A stretch of DNA of 22,698 bases, from NCBI GenBank assembly GCA_900541185.1, contig UQIQ01000033.1, forward strand, positions 1 through 22,698, in the 5' to 3' direction. A program made the position numbers and the translations under genes. This DNA is from an uncultured Collinsella sp. (GTDB taxonomy: Bacteria > Actinomycetota > Coriobacteriia > Coriobacteriales > Coriobacteriaceae). Positions 6,166 to 14,906 of this stretch are shown one piece after another; position 1 is the first letter of the stretch; each line of letters begins with the position of its first letter. Under the pieces are notes generated by a model. That model did not search any database, had not been told where the DNA came from, and saw only the letters and a program-made list of their open reading frames with translations.

Positions 6166-7340
6166 GCGGCACCCACGATCGAGAGCAGCGTCCGGGCGAA
6201 CTCGTCCAGATCGCTCGGATTCACGCGGTCATCAAAGGAAATGCGCAGTGCTCCCAATGCCTGCTCGCGACCGATGCCCATCGCGCTCAAAACGTGGCTC
6301 GGGTCCATGCTGCCGCTCGAGCAGGCAGAGCCGGCCGAAACCTCAAAGCCGGCGGCGTCGAGCTTGACGATGAGCTCCTCGGAGTCCAGGCCGTCGACGT
6401 AGATCGAAACCATACCCGGCAGACGGTCGACCTGCTCGTAGTCGCCCATGGTGGCATGAATGCGTGGATGGGCCGTAAGCGTGGCGTAGAGTTTGTCGGA
6501 AAGGGCTTGCAGCTTTTCGCGCTCCTGAGCCACTTGGGGCACCAGCGTGCGGGCAGCAGCGGCAAAGGCTAGCTGCGTGCGCAGGTCCTGCGTGCCGGCG
6601 CGACGTCCGGCTTCCTGTCCGCCGCCAAAGATGCGGGGGCGCAGTGGCGTGCGGGTCTTAACGTAGAGCGCGCCGGATGCCACAGGACCGCCAATTTTGT
6701 GGGCCGCGACGGACATAGCATCGACGCCCAGCTCGGTGACATCGAGTGGAATGTGCAGATAGCCCTGGATAGCATCGGTGTGGAACACTGCGCCCACGGT
6801 ATGAGCGGCCGAGGCAAGCTCGCGGATGGGCTGCACCACGCCGGTCTCGTTGTTGGCGACCATAATGCTCACGAGCGACACGTCGTCGCTCAGCAAGTCG
6901 CTCAGCGTGGCAGGCTCAATGTAGCCCGCGCGGCAGGGCTGCACCAGGTCGACGGTAAAGCCGGCGGCACGCAGCAGCGGCAGGTTGTCCAGAATCGAAT
7001 CGTGCTCGATGGCCGAAACGATTACACGATCGCGCTTGCGATCGCGCTGACGAGCGCCCTCGGCAAGACCGAGCAGCGCCAGCTGGTTGGCTTCGGTGCC
7101 GCCGTTGGTCAGAACAATCTCGGACGGGCGGACGCGTGCGCCAAAGCTATGGGCGATCTCGCGACGGGCAACCTCCAGGCGCGCGGCGGCCTTGCGGCCG
7201 AGCGAGTGCAGCGAGTTGGGGTTGACGCCGGCAAGCTCGCTGTCGTCATATTCGCGCTGCGCAAGGAGCGCCTCGGCGCGCATGGGCGTCGAGGCGGCGT
7301 AGTCAAGATTCACGGGTATGCGGTTTTGACCTGCGGTCAT
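6162..7340 (-). CDS. Cysteine desulfurase, NifS/IscS family
   Basis: A PLP-dependent enzyme that removes sulfur from L-cysteine as a protein-bound persulfide, for Fe-S clusters or tRNA thiolation. Visible in the 392 aa: YAASTP near the N-terminus, TNGGTEAN (PLP phosphate site, about 78-84), His113 in IEHDS, NNETG (163-167), the PLP lysine Lys215 in AAHKIGGP, RAGTQD, and the persulfide Cys340 in SAGSACSSG. The long loop around Cys340 marks the IscS/NifS group rather than SufS. No iscU-like scaffold gene is nearby, so the acceptor is unknown. GGAGG lies 11 bases from the ATG, longer than usual. It overlaps the Nif3-like gene by ATGA, which suggests coupled expression. Confidence 0.94.
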   Translation of the reverse strand: MTAGQNRIPVNLDYAASTPMRAEALLAQREYDDSELAGVNPNSLHSLGRKAAARLEVARREIAHSFGARVRPSEIVLTNGGTEANQLALLGLAEGARQRDRKRDRVIVSAIEHDSILDNLPLLRAAGFTVDLVQPCRAGYIEPATLSDLLSDDVSLVSIMVANNETGVVQPIRELASAAHTVGAVFHTDAIQGYLHIPLDVTELGVDAMSVAAHKIGGPVASGALYVKTRTPLRPRIFGGGQEAGRRAGTQDLRTQLAFAAAARTLVPQVAQEREKLQALSDKLYATLTAHPRIHATMGDYEQVDRLPGMVSIYVDGLDSEELIVKLDAAGFEVSAGSACSSGSMDPSHVLSAMGIGREQALGALRISFDDRVNPSDLDEFARTLLSIVGAA

Positions 7341-7346
7341 AAGGGT

Positions 7347-8018
7347 TTATGCCTCCTGTGCGGCCTCATTGCCCAGCTTCTGCAGCAGCGCAACCTCGGC
7401 GGCGGGATCTTCGGACTTAAATACGGCGGAGCCGGCCACGAGAACGTTGGCACCAGCCTTGACGACCTCGGCAATGTTCTTGGAAGAAATGCCGCCGTCG
7501 ACCTCGATCATGGGCGACACGCCGTGGCGCTCGCACATGGCCTTGAGCTCGTGCAGTTTGGCGATAGTGCCCGGGATAAAGCTCTGGCCGCCAAAGCCGG
7601 GGTTCACGCTCATCAGCAGCACCATATCGACGACGTCGATGATGCTCTCAAGTACGCACACGGGGGTGGCGGGGTTGAGCACCACGCCGGCCTTGACGCC
7701 GCGCTGCTGCAGGTGCGTGAGCGTGCGATGCAGGTGCGTGGAGGCCTCGTAGTGCACGGTGATCATGTCGGCACCGGCATCGGCGTACCAATCGACGGTC
7801 TCGTCGGGGTTCGACACCATGAGGTGCGCATCGACCGGCACGTTGGTGGAGCGCTTGACGGCCTTAAGGATGTCAACGCCAAAGGTGAGGTTGCCGGTAA
7901 AGTGACCGTCCATGACGTCGAAGTGCACGTAGTCGGCATCGGCGATCTTGTCGAGTTCGCCCTTGAGGTTGGCCATGTCGGCCGAAAGGACAGACGGAGC
8001 GATTTTGATGGAACCCAT
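7347..8018 (-). CDS. rpe: Ribulose-phosphate 3-epimerase
   Basis: Interconverts D-ribulose 5-phosphate and D-xylulose 5-phosphate in the pentose phosphate pathway, in the cytoplasm. The 223-aa TIM barrel keeps the metal and catalytic residues: His32 and Asp34 in HFDVMDGHF, His65 in DAHLM, and the second Asp in EVDGGI near 175. MSVNPGFGGQ (flexible loop over the active site) and GSAVF (phosphate binding) are present. ATG at 8018 has AAAGG eight bases upstream. It lies between gpsA (18 bases) and the cysteine desulfurase (6 bases). Confidence 0.96.
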   Translation of the reverse strand: MGSIKIAPSVLSADMANLKGELDKIADADYVHFDVMDGHFTGNLTFGVDILKAVKRSTNVPVDAHLMVSNPDETVDWYADAGADMITVHYEASTHLHRTLTHLQQRGVKAGVVLNPATPVCVLESIIDVVDMVLLMSVNPGFGGQSFIPGTIAKLHELKAMCERHGVSPMIEVDGGISSKNIAEVVKAGANVLVAGSAVFKSEDPAAEVALLQKLGNEAAQEA

Positions 8019-8036
8019 GGTAGAAGCCTTTCTGCG

Positions 8037-9044
8037 CTAGTCGGTGAGTCCGTAGAACTCTTGAGAAGGGACGCGATCGGTAAGAATCTCGAGCGCCCTA
8101 TCCAAAGTAACACCGTTGTAGAGCGTTTGCTCCACGGCAAAGGTGAGCGGAATGTCTACGCCCAGTGAACGGGCAAGTTCGCTGACGCTGCGGGCCGCGA
8201 CGGCGCCCTCGACAACCATATGCGTGCGCGTCTGGTACTCGTCGAGCGACACGCCGTGGGCAAACTCGTAGCCAAAGGTGCGGTTGCGCGAATGCTCCGA
8301 GGTGCAGGTGGCAATGAGGTCGCCCATGCCGGCAAGTCCCATGCAGGTCATAGCTTGACCGCCGCGGGCATGCACCAGACGGCTAATCTCGGCCAGGCCG
8401 CGCGTCATGATGAGGGCGAGCGTGTTGTCGCCTGCGCCCGAGCCGGCGGAGATGCCGCACACGATGGCGATGACATTTTTCATGGCGCCGCAGACCTCGA
8501 CACCGGTCATGTCTTGCGATAGATAGATGCGGAAGGCCGTGGATAGTAGCAGGTCCTTAAAGGTCTCCCCTACATGCGGGTCTTCGCTGGCGATAACGGC
8601 GGCAGAAAGTCCGCCGCGGCAGATCTCCTCGGCATGGTTGGGGCCCGAGAGCGCCGCCACGCGCCGCTCGTTGCCGATCTCGCTGGCGATGACCTCGCTC
8701 ATGAGCAGGCCGGACTCGGGCTCAATGCCCTTGGTGAGGCAGAGCACCGGGGTATCGGCGGCGATAAAGGGCACGGCCTGGTGGCACACGCTGCGAAGGT
8801 GCGTCGAAGGAACAGCAAAGATGATGGCCTTGGCGCCGTCGAGTGCCTGCACCAGGTCCGTGGTGGCGACGACGTTGCCGGGCAGCTCGTAGTCCACCAG
8901 ATACCGGGGATTGCGGTGCTCGGCATTGATGCCGGCGGCCGTCTGCTCGCTATGGGCCCACATGGTTACGCGCACGGCTCGCGCGGCGGCAAGGCCGGCG
9001 ACGGCGGTTCCCCACGAGCCAGAGCCAATCAGCGCAACATTCAT
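8037..9044 (-). CDS. gpsA: NAD(P)-dependent glycerol-3-phosphate dehydrogenase
   Basis: Reduces dihydroxyacetone phosphate to sn-glycerol-3-phosphate, the backbone for phospholipids. The 335 aa begin with the Rossmann motif IGSGSWGTA. Later come the substrate-site LTKGIE and SGPNHAEE segments, the catalytic lysine in GAMKNVIAI, and SGAGDNTLALIMTRG. The order fits the Gram-positive lipid cluster: plsY directly upstream uses the product. A GGAGAG overlapping the plsY stop serves as its ribosome binding site, ten bases after that stop. Confidence 0.96.
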   Translation of the reverse strand: MNVALIGSGSWGTAVAGLAAARAVRVTMWAHSEQTAAGINAEHRNPRYLVDYELPGNVVATTDLVQALDGAKAIIFAVPSTHLRSVCHQAVPFIAADTPVLCLTKGIEPESGLLMSEVIASEIGNERRVAALSGPNHAEEICRGGLSAAVIASEDPHVGETFKDLLLSTAFRIYLSQDMTGVEVCGAMKNVIAIVCGISAGSGAGDNTLALIMTRGLAEISRLVHARGGQAMTCMGLAGMGDLIATCTSEHSRNRTFGYEFAHGVSLDEYQTRTHMVVEGAVAARSVSELARSLGVDIPLTFAVEQTLYNGVTLDRALEILTDRVPSQEFYGLTD

Positions 9045-9053
9045 GACTCTCTC

Positions 9054-9737
9054 CTACTTATCGTCGGGCTCGGTGACGCGCTTGGTAAACGAGAGCTTGG
9101 ACTCCTTACCGGTCATGAGCTTTTTGATGTTCGCGCGATGGGCCCACACCACGGTGATGCCGATTATCGCCATGCAGAACTTGAGGCCCAGGCTGCTGTA
9201 CGGAAAGACCGCGCAAGCAGCGATGGGAAGACCGATGGCCGCGGCAAGCGAGCCCACCGACACAAACTTGGTGATGGCGACGGCCACGATAAACATGCCC
9301 AGCAGCGACAGGCCAATTGGCCAATACCAGGCGAGGATGACGCCCAGACCAACTGCGATTCCCTTGCCGCCATGGAAATTGAGGTAGGGCGAGAAGATGT
9401 GGCCCCACACCGCTGCCAGGCAGATGACGCCGAGCATCCAGTCGCCGGCGGCGCCGGGGGCCATAATGCTCACGGGGAAACCATAGCCCAAGTCGGCAAT
9501 GAGCGGACGCGCGATAAGGACGCAGATGGCGCCCTTAAGGCAGTCGAGCAGCAGCGTGAGTGCGGCCACCTTGGGGCCGGCCACGCGCAGTGCGTTGGTG
9601 GTGCCGATGTTGCCGGAGCCCGCCTTGCGAATGTCGGTGTGGTTGAACACGCGGCCCAGGATAAGGCCAAACGGAATCGCCCCGATTAAGAACGAGACCA
9701 CGGCGCAGATGGCGGTCAGAAGAATCGGATTATGCAT
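9054..9737 (-). CDS. plsY: Acyl-phosphate:glycerol-3-phosphate acyltransferase PlsY
   Basis: Integral membrane enzyme that transfers an acyl group from acyl-phosphate to position 1 of glycerol-3-phosphate. The 227 aa contain about five membrane segments. The family loops are present: GSGNIGTTNALRVAG (about 41-55), FHGGKGIAVGLG in the middle, and a WAHRANIKKL loop near the end. The C-terminal charged tail is longer than the minimal enzyme. Its ATG overlaps the last eight bases of der. Its partners gpsA (substrate supply) and plsC (next acylation) are in the same transcriptional block. Confidence 0.95.
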   Translation of the reverse strand: MHNPILLTAICAVVSFLIGAIPFGLILGRVFNHTDIRKAGSGNIGTTNALRVAGPKVAALTLLLDCLKGAICVLIARPLIADLGYGFPVSIMAPGAAGDWMLGVICLAAVWGHIFSPYLNFHGGKGIAVGLGVILAWYWPIGLSLLGMFIVAVAITKFVSVGSLAAAIGLPIAACAVFPYSSLGLKFCMAIIGITVVWAHRANIKKLMTGKESKLSFTKRVTEPDDK

Positions 9738-11064
9738 CCTTTTGCTCCTTCTTCCTAAAGAAGAGTCGAATGGGCGTGCCGGAAAAATCGAAGGTCGAGC
9801 GCATGCGGTTCTCGACGTAGCGCTGGTAGGTGTCGTTGACCAGGTCGCTGTGGTTGACGAAGAAAGTGAACGTCGGCGGGTTGACGCCCGTCTGGGTCAC
9901 GTAGTGCATGCGCAGGCGGCGCTTGCCGTCCACCACGGTATGACCGAACTCGCGCAGGTCGGTAAGGAACGTGTTGAGGCGCGAGGTGCTGATCTTCTGC
10001 GAGCGCGTCTTTTCGGCGGCGTCTACCATTGCCCAGATCTTCTCGACGCTGCGGCCGGTCAGGGCAGAGATGCGCAGGTACTGGGCCCAGGGAGCCATGA
10101 CGCCCAGACGGCGGTCGATGGTCTCCATGCAGGCCTCGCGCTTATGGTCGTCGTCGAGCAGATCCCATTTGTTGAGCAGCACAACGATGGCGCAGCCGCG
10201 CTCGATGGCAAGACCCATGACCTTCTGGTCCTGCTCAGTAACGCCCACGGAGGCGTCGACGACGAGCAGCGCCACGTCGGCGCGGTCGATGGCGCGCAGG
10301 CCGCGGACCATCGAGTAGTACTCGATGTTCTCGTACACGGTACTCTTCTTGCGGATGCCCGCGGTGTCGACCATGCGGTAGTGCTTGCCGTTGCGCTCCA
10401 CGACGGTGTCGATGGCGTCGCGCGTCGTGCCGGCAATGTTGGACACGATGGAGCGGTCGGCGCCCAGGATGCGGTTGAACAGCGAAGACTTACCGGCGTT
10501 GGGGCGGCCGATGATGGCGACGTTCAGCGCGTCGGGGAACTCATCGGCGACCTCGTCCTCTTCCTCGGGAAGCAGGGCCACGATGTCGTCGAGCAGGTCG
10601 CCCGTGCCGTGGCCGTGCAGGGCCGAAAGCGGCGTGGGCTCACCGATGCCGAGCGAATAGAACTCCCAGATGCTGTCGTTCTCGCGATCGGGGTTGTCGA
10701 GCTTGTTCACCAGCAGAAAGACCGGCTTGTCGCAGCGCTTGAGCATGCGGGCGACCGACTCGTCCTCCTCGGTGACACCGGTGCGGCCGTCGACCACAAA
10801 CAGGATGACGGCGGCTTCCTCGGCGGCGGCGAGGGCCTGGTCGCGGATGGATGTGGCAAACACGTCATCGCTCTTGAGCGGCTCGATACCGCCCGTGTCG
10901 ACGATGGTGAACTCGCGGCCGTTCCAATCGGCCGTGTGATACGAGCGGTCGCGCGTGACGCCGCGGGACTCGTGGACGATGGCGTCCGAGGTCTGGGCCA
11001 GGCGGTTGACGAGCGTGGACTTGCCCACGTTGGGGCGTCCGACGACGGCGACGATAGGTTTCAT
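9730..11064 (-). CDS. der: Ribosome-associated GTPase Der (EngA)
   Basis: Double GTPase needed for late assembly of the large ribosomal subunit. The first G domain starts at residue 9 with GRPNVGKST and has DTGG and NKLD. The second has GRPNAGKSS near 180, DTAG and NKWD. The C-terminal KH-like domain ends with PIRLFFRKK. Start choice: the frame stays open another 57 codons upstream, but ATG at 11064 follows AAAGGAGAG and gives the normal N-terminus MKPIVAVVGRPNVGKST and a normal 444-aa length; the extension lies in the upstream gene. It is ten bases downstream of the DUF512 radical SAM gene. Confidence 0.97.
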   Translation of the reverse strand: MKPIVAVVGRPNVGKSTLVNRLAQTSDAIVHESRGVTRDRSYHTADWNGREFTIVDTGGIEPLKSDDVFATSIRDQALAAAEEAAVILFVVDGRTGVTEEDESVARMLKRCDKPVFLLVNKLDNPDRENDSIWEFYSLGIGEPTPLSALHGHGTGDLLDDIVALLPEEEDEVADEFPDALNVAIIGRPNAGKSSLFNRILGADRSIVSNIAGTTRDAIDTVVERNGKHYRMVDTAGIRKKSTVYENIEYYSMVRGLRAIDRADVALLVVDASVGVTEQDQKVMGLAIERGCAIVVLLNKWDLLDDDHKREACMETIDRRLGVMAPWAQYLRISALTGRSVEKIWAMVDAAEKTRSQKISTSRLNTFLTDLREFGHTVVDGKRRLRMHYVTQTGVNPPTFTFFVNHSDLVNDTYQRYVENRMRSTFDFSGTPIRLFFRKKEQKDA

Positions 11065-11074
11065 CTGCTCTCCT

Positions 11075-12517
11075 TTAATGGGTAGGGTCAGTGGAAGTGT
11101 TAGAGTCTGCGGGCACAATGCCAAGGATGCGCTCCAGGGTATCGAGCAGCTCATGCGGCATGGTCGACACCACATGAACCTCGGCGCCGCGACTGGTAAG
11201 GCTTGCGAGTAAATCGTCACGATGATACTCGTCAAGCGTCATGCCGTCAGCGTTGAACATGAGCTTAGGCACAAAGAGCATAACCCCAGAGAGATCCTGC
11301 GGCAGCTGCTCCAGAATGTCACACGCGACGATGAGGCCGGTCACGTCCACGTTGCCGCCAAAATAGCGGTTCTTGATGGCCGTGACAGTGCCGGCGAGTC
11401 CCTGGGGCGACTCCACAAAGCGGGCCACCGTGTCGCGTGCGCTGGCGCCCGAGAGACACAGAAGCCGCTGGTTGCGGGCGGCGACGGCCTCGCGGACGCG
11501 GGCCAGACGCTCGGCGTCGGTAGCCAGCACGTCGTCGGTCTCGTCCAGATACGAGCGGATCATGCCAATGCCGTCGTAGTACTGCGGGTACCCGTCGTAA
11601 AAGTCTGCCTCGGGAGGATCGATGCCGGCGTCCAGATAGAACTCATCGCTCATCTGGAAGGTGTGGCGGCCAAAGCGTTCGTAGGCACGATCCTGGTAGG
11701 GACGGATCATGGCAATGGTCTCGCGCGCTAGCTCGGGCTTGTCGCTGTAGGACCAGCTAAAACGGTTCTGATGCTTGGTAAAACCGAGCGGCACAATGCC
11801 CAGGCTTGTGATTTGCTCGTGCTCCTCGCAAAAGCGCAGGGTCTTCTCCAGCTCCTCGCCGTCGTTCATGCCGGGGCACAACACGATCTGCGCGTGAATC
11901 TCGATGCCGGCGGCCATGATGGCCTCGAGCACATCCATGCCGCGCTGGGCGTTGCGGCCCATCATGCGTCGGCGGACATCGGGGCTCACGGCGTGGACCG
12001 ACACGTTCATGGGGCTCATGTTGCGTTGGATGACGTTTTGCACGTCCTCGTCGGTGAGGTTCGTAAGCGTGACAAAGTTGCCCTGCAAAAAGCTCAGGCG
12101 GTAGTCGTCGTCGCGAATATAGAGCGTGGAGCGGCCGCCCTTGGGGAGCATCGTCATAAAGCAGAACACGCAGGCGTTCACACAGGTACGCATGCCGTCG
12201 AAGATGGGGCCGTCGAACTCCAGACCCCAATCCTCTCCGGGAAATCGATCGAGCTCCACGGGGGTGACGGTGCCATCGCGCGGGTCGAAAACCTCGAGGT
12301 CGACCGTGTCGTCGTCTGCCTCCCAGAGCCACACGATCATGTCGGTAAGCTGCTCGCCGTTGACCGTGAGCACGCGCATGCCCGGCTCGATACCCACATC
12401 CCATGCGGGCGATTCGGGACGCACGTTCTTAACGAGCGCGCCCTCACCCGGCTCGGGGTCGCGGCTGCGCCCGTAATCGGCCACCTCGGCGGCGTATGCG
12501 GGTACGGTCTGGTCCAT
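11075..12517 (-). CDS. Radical SAM / DUF512 protein with N-terminal PDZ-like domain
   Basis: A 480-aa putative Fe-S oxidoreductase of the TIGR03279/DUF512 type; substrate unknown. In order: a PDZ-like segment (about residues 25-80, VRPESPAWDVGIEPGMRVL), a radical SAM core with an unusually spaced cluster motif CVNACVFC (Cys112, 116, 119; C-x3-C-x2-C), and a C-terminal DUF512 region with a conserved YPQYYDGIGM and GVMLFVPKLMF. The gene is commonly found beside der, as here, hinting at a role linked to ribosome assembly or translation. Start choice: the frame is open to 12682, but ATG at 12517 comes just after the ispH stop and the upstream extension is only ispH read in another frame. GGAG is 14 bases away, a weak site. 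Confidence 0.9.
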   Translation of the reverse strand: MDQTVPAYAAEVADYGRSRDPEPGEGALVKNVRPESPAWDVGIEPGMRVLTVNGEQLTDMIVWLWEADDDTVDLEVFDPRDGTVTPVELDRFPGEDWGLEFDGPIFDGMRTCVNACVFCFMTMLPKGGRSTLYIRDDDYRLSFLQGNFVTLTNLTDEDVQNVIQRNMSPMNVSVHAVSPDVRRRMMGRNAQRGMDVLEAIMAAGIEIHAQIVLCPGMNDGEELEKTLRFCEEHEQITSLGIVPLGFTKHQNRFSWSYSDKPELARETIAMIRPYQDRAYERFGRHTFQMSDEFYLDAGIDPPEADFYDGYPQYYDGIGMIRSYLDETDDVLATDAERLARVREAVAARNQRLLCLSGASARDTVARFVESPQGLAGTVTAIKNRYFGGNVDVTGLIVACDILEQLPQDLSGVMLFVPKLMFNADGMTLDEYHRDDLLASLTSRGAEVHVVSTMPHELLDTLERILGIVPADSNTSTDPTH

Positions 12518-12519
12518 GG

Positions 12520-13419
12520 TTAGCAGCAAAGCTCCTTGATGCGCGTGACGGCGCGTTCGATGTGTTCTTGCGGGGTGGAGGCTCCGGCGGTGATACCGAT
12601 GTGGTGAGCGTCGGTAAACCACGCGGCCTGGAGCTCGGAAGTTTCCTCGATGTGATACGTGCGCTCGCAGGCGTCTGCGCAAATCTGCGCCAGGCGGCGG
12701 GTGTTGCCCGAGTTCTTGCCGCCCACGACTACCATGCAGTCGCAGCGGTTGGCAAGTGCGGCTGCTGCCTGTTGACGCTCACTCGTGGCGGCGCAGATGG
12801 TGTTGATCACACGCAGCTCCTGCACGCGCGGGGTGATAGCTGCCACGACCTCGGCGAGGTTCTGCGCGGTCTGGGTGGTCTGCACGACGAGGCCTACCTT
12901 GCCCTTGAGCGACAAGGCATTGGCGTCGGCGGCACAGCTCACGACCTGTGCATCTTTGCCGGCGTGGCCAAGAATGCCCTCGACCTCGGGGTGACCCGGC
13001 TCGCCTACGACCACCACGCGGTAGCCCTCGCGCACCAGGCGCTCGGCTGCCATATGGACTTTCTTCACGTAGGGGCAGGTGGCGTCGACCACGTTTAGGC
13101 CGCGCTTGCGGGCAGCATCGATTACCTGCGGCACCACGCCGTGGGCGCGGATGATCACGGTGCCGGTTGCGGCGTCATCCAGGGTTTCGGCCAAGCCAAC
13201 GCCTGCCTCAGCGAGCTCGCGTACCACGATGGGGTTATGGATGAGCGGACCCAAGGTATGAACCTGAGTGCACTCCCCTGCCTGCGGCGCGGCGGCCAGC
13301 GCCATATCGAGCGCACGCTGTACGCCGTAGCAAGTGCCGGCGTGTGCTGCGATCTCGATGGTAGGCGCTGTTGCCTGGTCGGACGCGGTCGCGGCAGTGT
13401 TCGTAACGTTCTCGCTCAT
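12520..13419 (-). CDS. ispH: 4-hydroxy-3-methylbut-2-enyl diphosphate reductase
   Basis: Last step of the MEP isoprenoid pathway: reductive conversion of HMBPP to IPP and DMAPP by a [4Fe-4S] enzyme. The three cluster cysteines are seen at about 30 (AGTCYGV), 115 (DATCPYV) and 209 (NTICAATSERQ). The substrate residues HTLGPLIHN, RAHGV, GHPEV and TTQT are also seen. Start choice: ATG at 13419 lies three bases after the plsC stop; a GTG at 13449 in frame would sit inside plsC without a ribosome binding site. The first 20 residues are an Ala/Thr-rich extension. Immediately upstream is plsC and downstream the DUF512 gene. Confidence 0.96.
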   Translation of the reverse strand: MSENVTNTAATASDQATAPTIEIAAHAGTCYGVQRALDMALAAAPQAGECTQVHTLGPLIHNPIVVRELAEAGVGLAETLDDAATGTVIIRAHGVVPQVIDAARKRGLNVVDATCPYVKKVHMAAERLVREGYRVVVVGEPGHPEVEGILGHAGKDAQVVSCAADANALSLKGKVGLVVQTTQTAQNLAEVVAAITPRVQELRVINTICAATSERQQAAAALANRCDCMVVVGGKNSGNTRRLAQICADACERTYHIEETSELQAAWFTDAHHIGITAGASTPQEHIERAVTRIKELCC

Positions 13420-13421
13420 GG

Positions 13422-14150
13422 CTAGAACCTGCCCGGATGCTTGGCGCACAGCTCGTCTCGCATAGCGTAGACGCGGTTCATGGCCTCGGACTCAAACCAT
13501 GCCAGGCGCTCCTTGCGCTTGAGCTCGGCCGGTGCATCGGATAGCGAGATGGCCTTGCCGGCACGGATCCAGCACTTTTTAGGGCGCATGAGCTTTTTGC
13601 CCGCAGGCGTAATATCGGACCAGCCGCAGATAGCGAGCGGGTTGACGGGCGCCTTGCCCATCTGGGCAATGAGCGCAAAGCCGCCGTGGACCTCGGGCTT
13701 GATCTCGCGCGAGCGGATGCGCGTGCCCTCGGGGAAGATCAGGACGTCCTCGCCGCGCTGCAGCGCATGCTGGGCGGCGCGCAGGCACTTCATGTCGGCG
13801 GTACCGCGCTCGACGGGGATACCGCCGACGCGGCTAAAGGCCCAACGCACAATCTTGCTCTTGGCGAACTCGGACTTAAAGATGGGACGAATGCGGCGCC
13901 CCCCAAAGAACAGTGCCGTCTCCACGGCCAAGAGCTCGGCCATCGAGGTGTGGTTGCAGATGACCACGCTGCCGCGGCCTTCCTGGCGCTCAAACAGCAG
14001 GTCAGCGTCCTCGACCTTCCAGCGCCACATGAGCTTGGAGAAGGCCCAAAGGATGGCCATGACTACGGCGACGGTGCCGCGGATGAGCACGGGGAACTCT
14101 GCATAAGGAGCGTTGTAATAATCCTCGGGCGTCTGCTTAAACAGGCGCAT
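13422..14150 (-). CDS. plsC: 1-acyl-sn-glycerol-3-phosphate acyltransferase (PlsC family)
   Basis: Adds the second acyl chain to make phosphatidic acid, at the inner face of the membrane. In the 242 aa, a hydrophobic helix at about 21-40 is followed by the catalytic block ICNHTSMAE (His67). The substrate-binding GGIPVERG is near 109-116 and FPEGTR at 139-144. The catalytic H-x4-D is changed to H-x4-E (Glu72), a rare replacement of the charge-relay residue. Everything else is normal, so I expect activity but cannot be certain. AAGGAGG precedes the ATG at ideal distance. The gene sits three bases after cmk, a usual Gram-positive order. Confidence 0.9.
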   Translation of the reverse strand: MRLFKQTPEDYYNAPYAEFPVLIRGTVAVVMAILWAFSKLMWRWKVEDADLLFERQEGRGSVVICNHTSMAELLAVETALFFGGRRIRPIFKSEFAKSKIVRWAFSRVGGIPVERGTADMKCLRAAQHALQRGEDVLIFPEGTRIRSREIKPEVHGGFALIAQMGKAPVNPLAICGWSDITPAGKKLMRPKKCWIRAGKAISLSDAPAELKRKERLAWFESEAMNRVYAMRDELCAKHPGRF

Positions 14151-14153
14151 GGG

Positions 14154-14840
14154 CTACCTCCTTTGGTTGATGAGGTCCTCGATTATCGAGACGACCTCAT
14201 CGATGGTGTGGGCGGTGGAGTCGACGTGCACGGCGTCCTCGGCGGGCACGAGCGGGGCGACCTCGCGGCTGCTGTCGAGCTTGTCGCGCTGCTTAAGGGC
14301 GTCGAGGGTCTCGTCGACCTCGGCTTCGAGCTGCTCGGACGTGAGCGGCTGGGCGTCGTTTTGGTGACGCTGCAGCACGCGGCGGCGGGCGCGCTCACGC
14401 GGGTCGGCGGTCAGGAAGACCTTGACCTGCGCGTTAGGGAACACGACGGTACCGATGTCGCGACCCTCAGCCACGATATCGCGGTCCTCGGCGGCGCGGC
14501 GCTGGTGGATGAGCATGGCGGCGCGCACGCCCGGATAGGCCGAGACCTTGGACACGTTGGCGTCGACCTGCGGGGTGCGGATGGCGGCCGAAGCGTCCTG
14601 GCCGTCAATGGTCAGGCTCGTGTCCTCGCCGGTGCCGTTGGTAAAGCGAATCTCGATCTGCTCGGCGAGGGCGTCGATGGCCGCCTCGTCGTCCAAATCG
14701 ATGCCACGGTCGAGCGCGGCGAAGGTGACGGCGCGGTACATAGCGCCCGTGTCGAGCTTGTTAAAGCCCAGCTGGCGGGCGATCTCCTTGGCGATGGTGG
14801 ACTTGCCGGAACCGGCGGGGCCGTCGATGGCGACGATCAT
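14154..14840 (-). CDS. cmk: (d)CMP kinase
   Basis: Phosphorylates CMP and dCMP for nucleic acid and phospholipid precursor supply. The 228 aa have the P-loop GPAGSGKS at 7-14, LDTGAMYRA after it, the NMP-binding insertion typical of Cmk in the middle, and VAEGRDIGTVVFPNA. The lid region is RERARRR. Start ATG at 14840 has AAGGAAG a few bases upstream. A 66-base gap separates it from rluB, the second largest break in this block, so an internal promoter there is possible though I see no clear boxes. Confidence 0.96.
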   Translation of the reverse strand: MIVAIDGPAGSGKSTIAKEIARQLGFNKLDTGAMYRAVTFAALDRGIDLDDEAAIDALAEQIEIRFTNGTGEDTSLTIDGQDASAAIRTPQVDANVSKVSAYPGVRAAMLIHQRRAAEDRDIVAEGRDIGTVVFPNAQVKVFLTADPRERARRRVLQRHQNDAQPLTSEQLEAEVDETLDALKQRDKLDSSREVAPLVPAEDAVHVDSTAHTIDEVVSIIEDLINQRR

Positions 14841-14906
14841 GCAATGCTTCCTTTCGATGGGTGACGTGCTGGTATGGTTCGCGGGCGTTGGGGCGCGGCG
14901 GGTTGC

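Noticed and set aside
6699..8168. A 489-codon plus-strand frame
   Set aside because: It lies antisense to the cysteine desulfurase, rpe and gpsA, which have all their catalytic motifs; long antisense frames are expected in GC-rich genes.
9499..11085. A 528-codon plus-strand frame
   Set aside because: It is antisense to plsY and der; no motif or ribosome binding site supports it.
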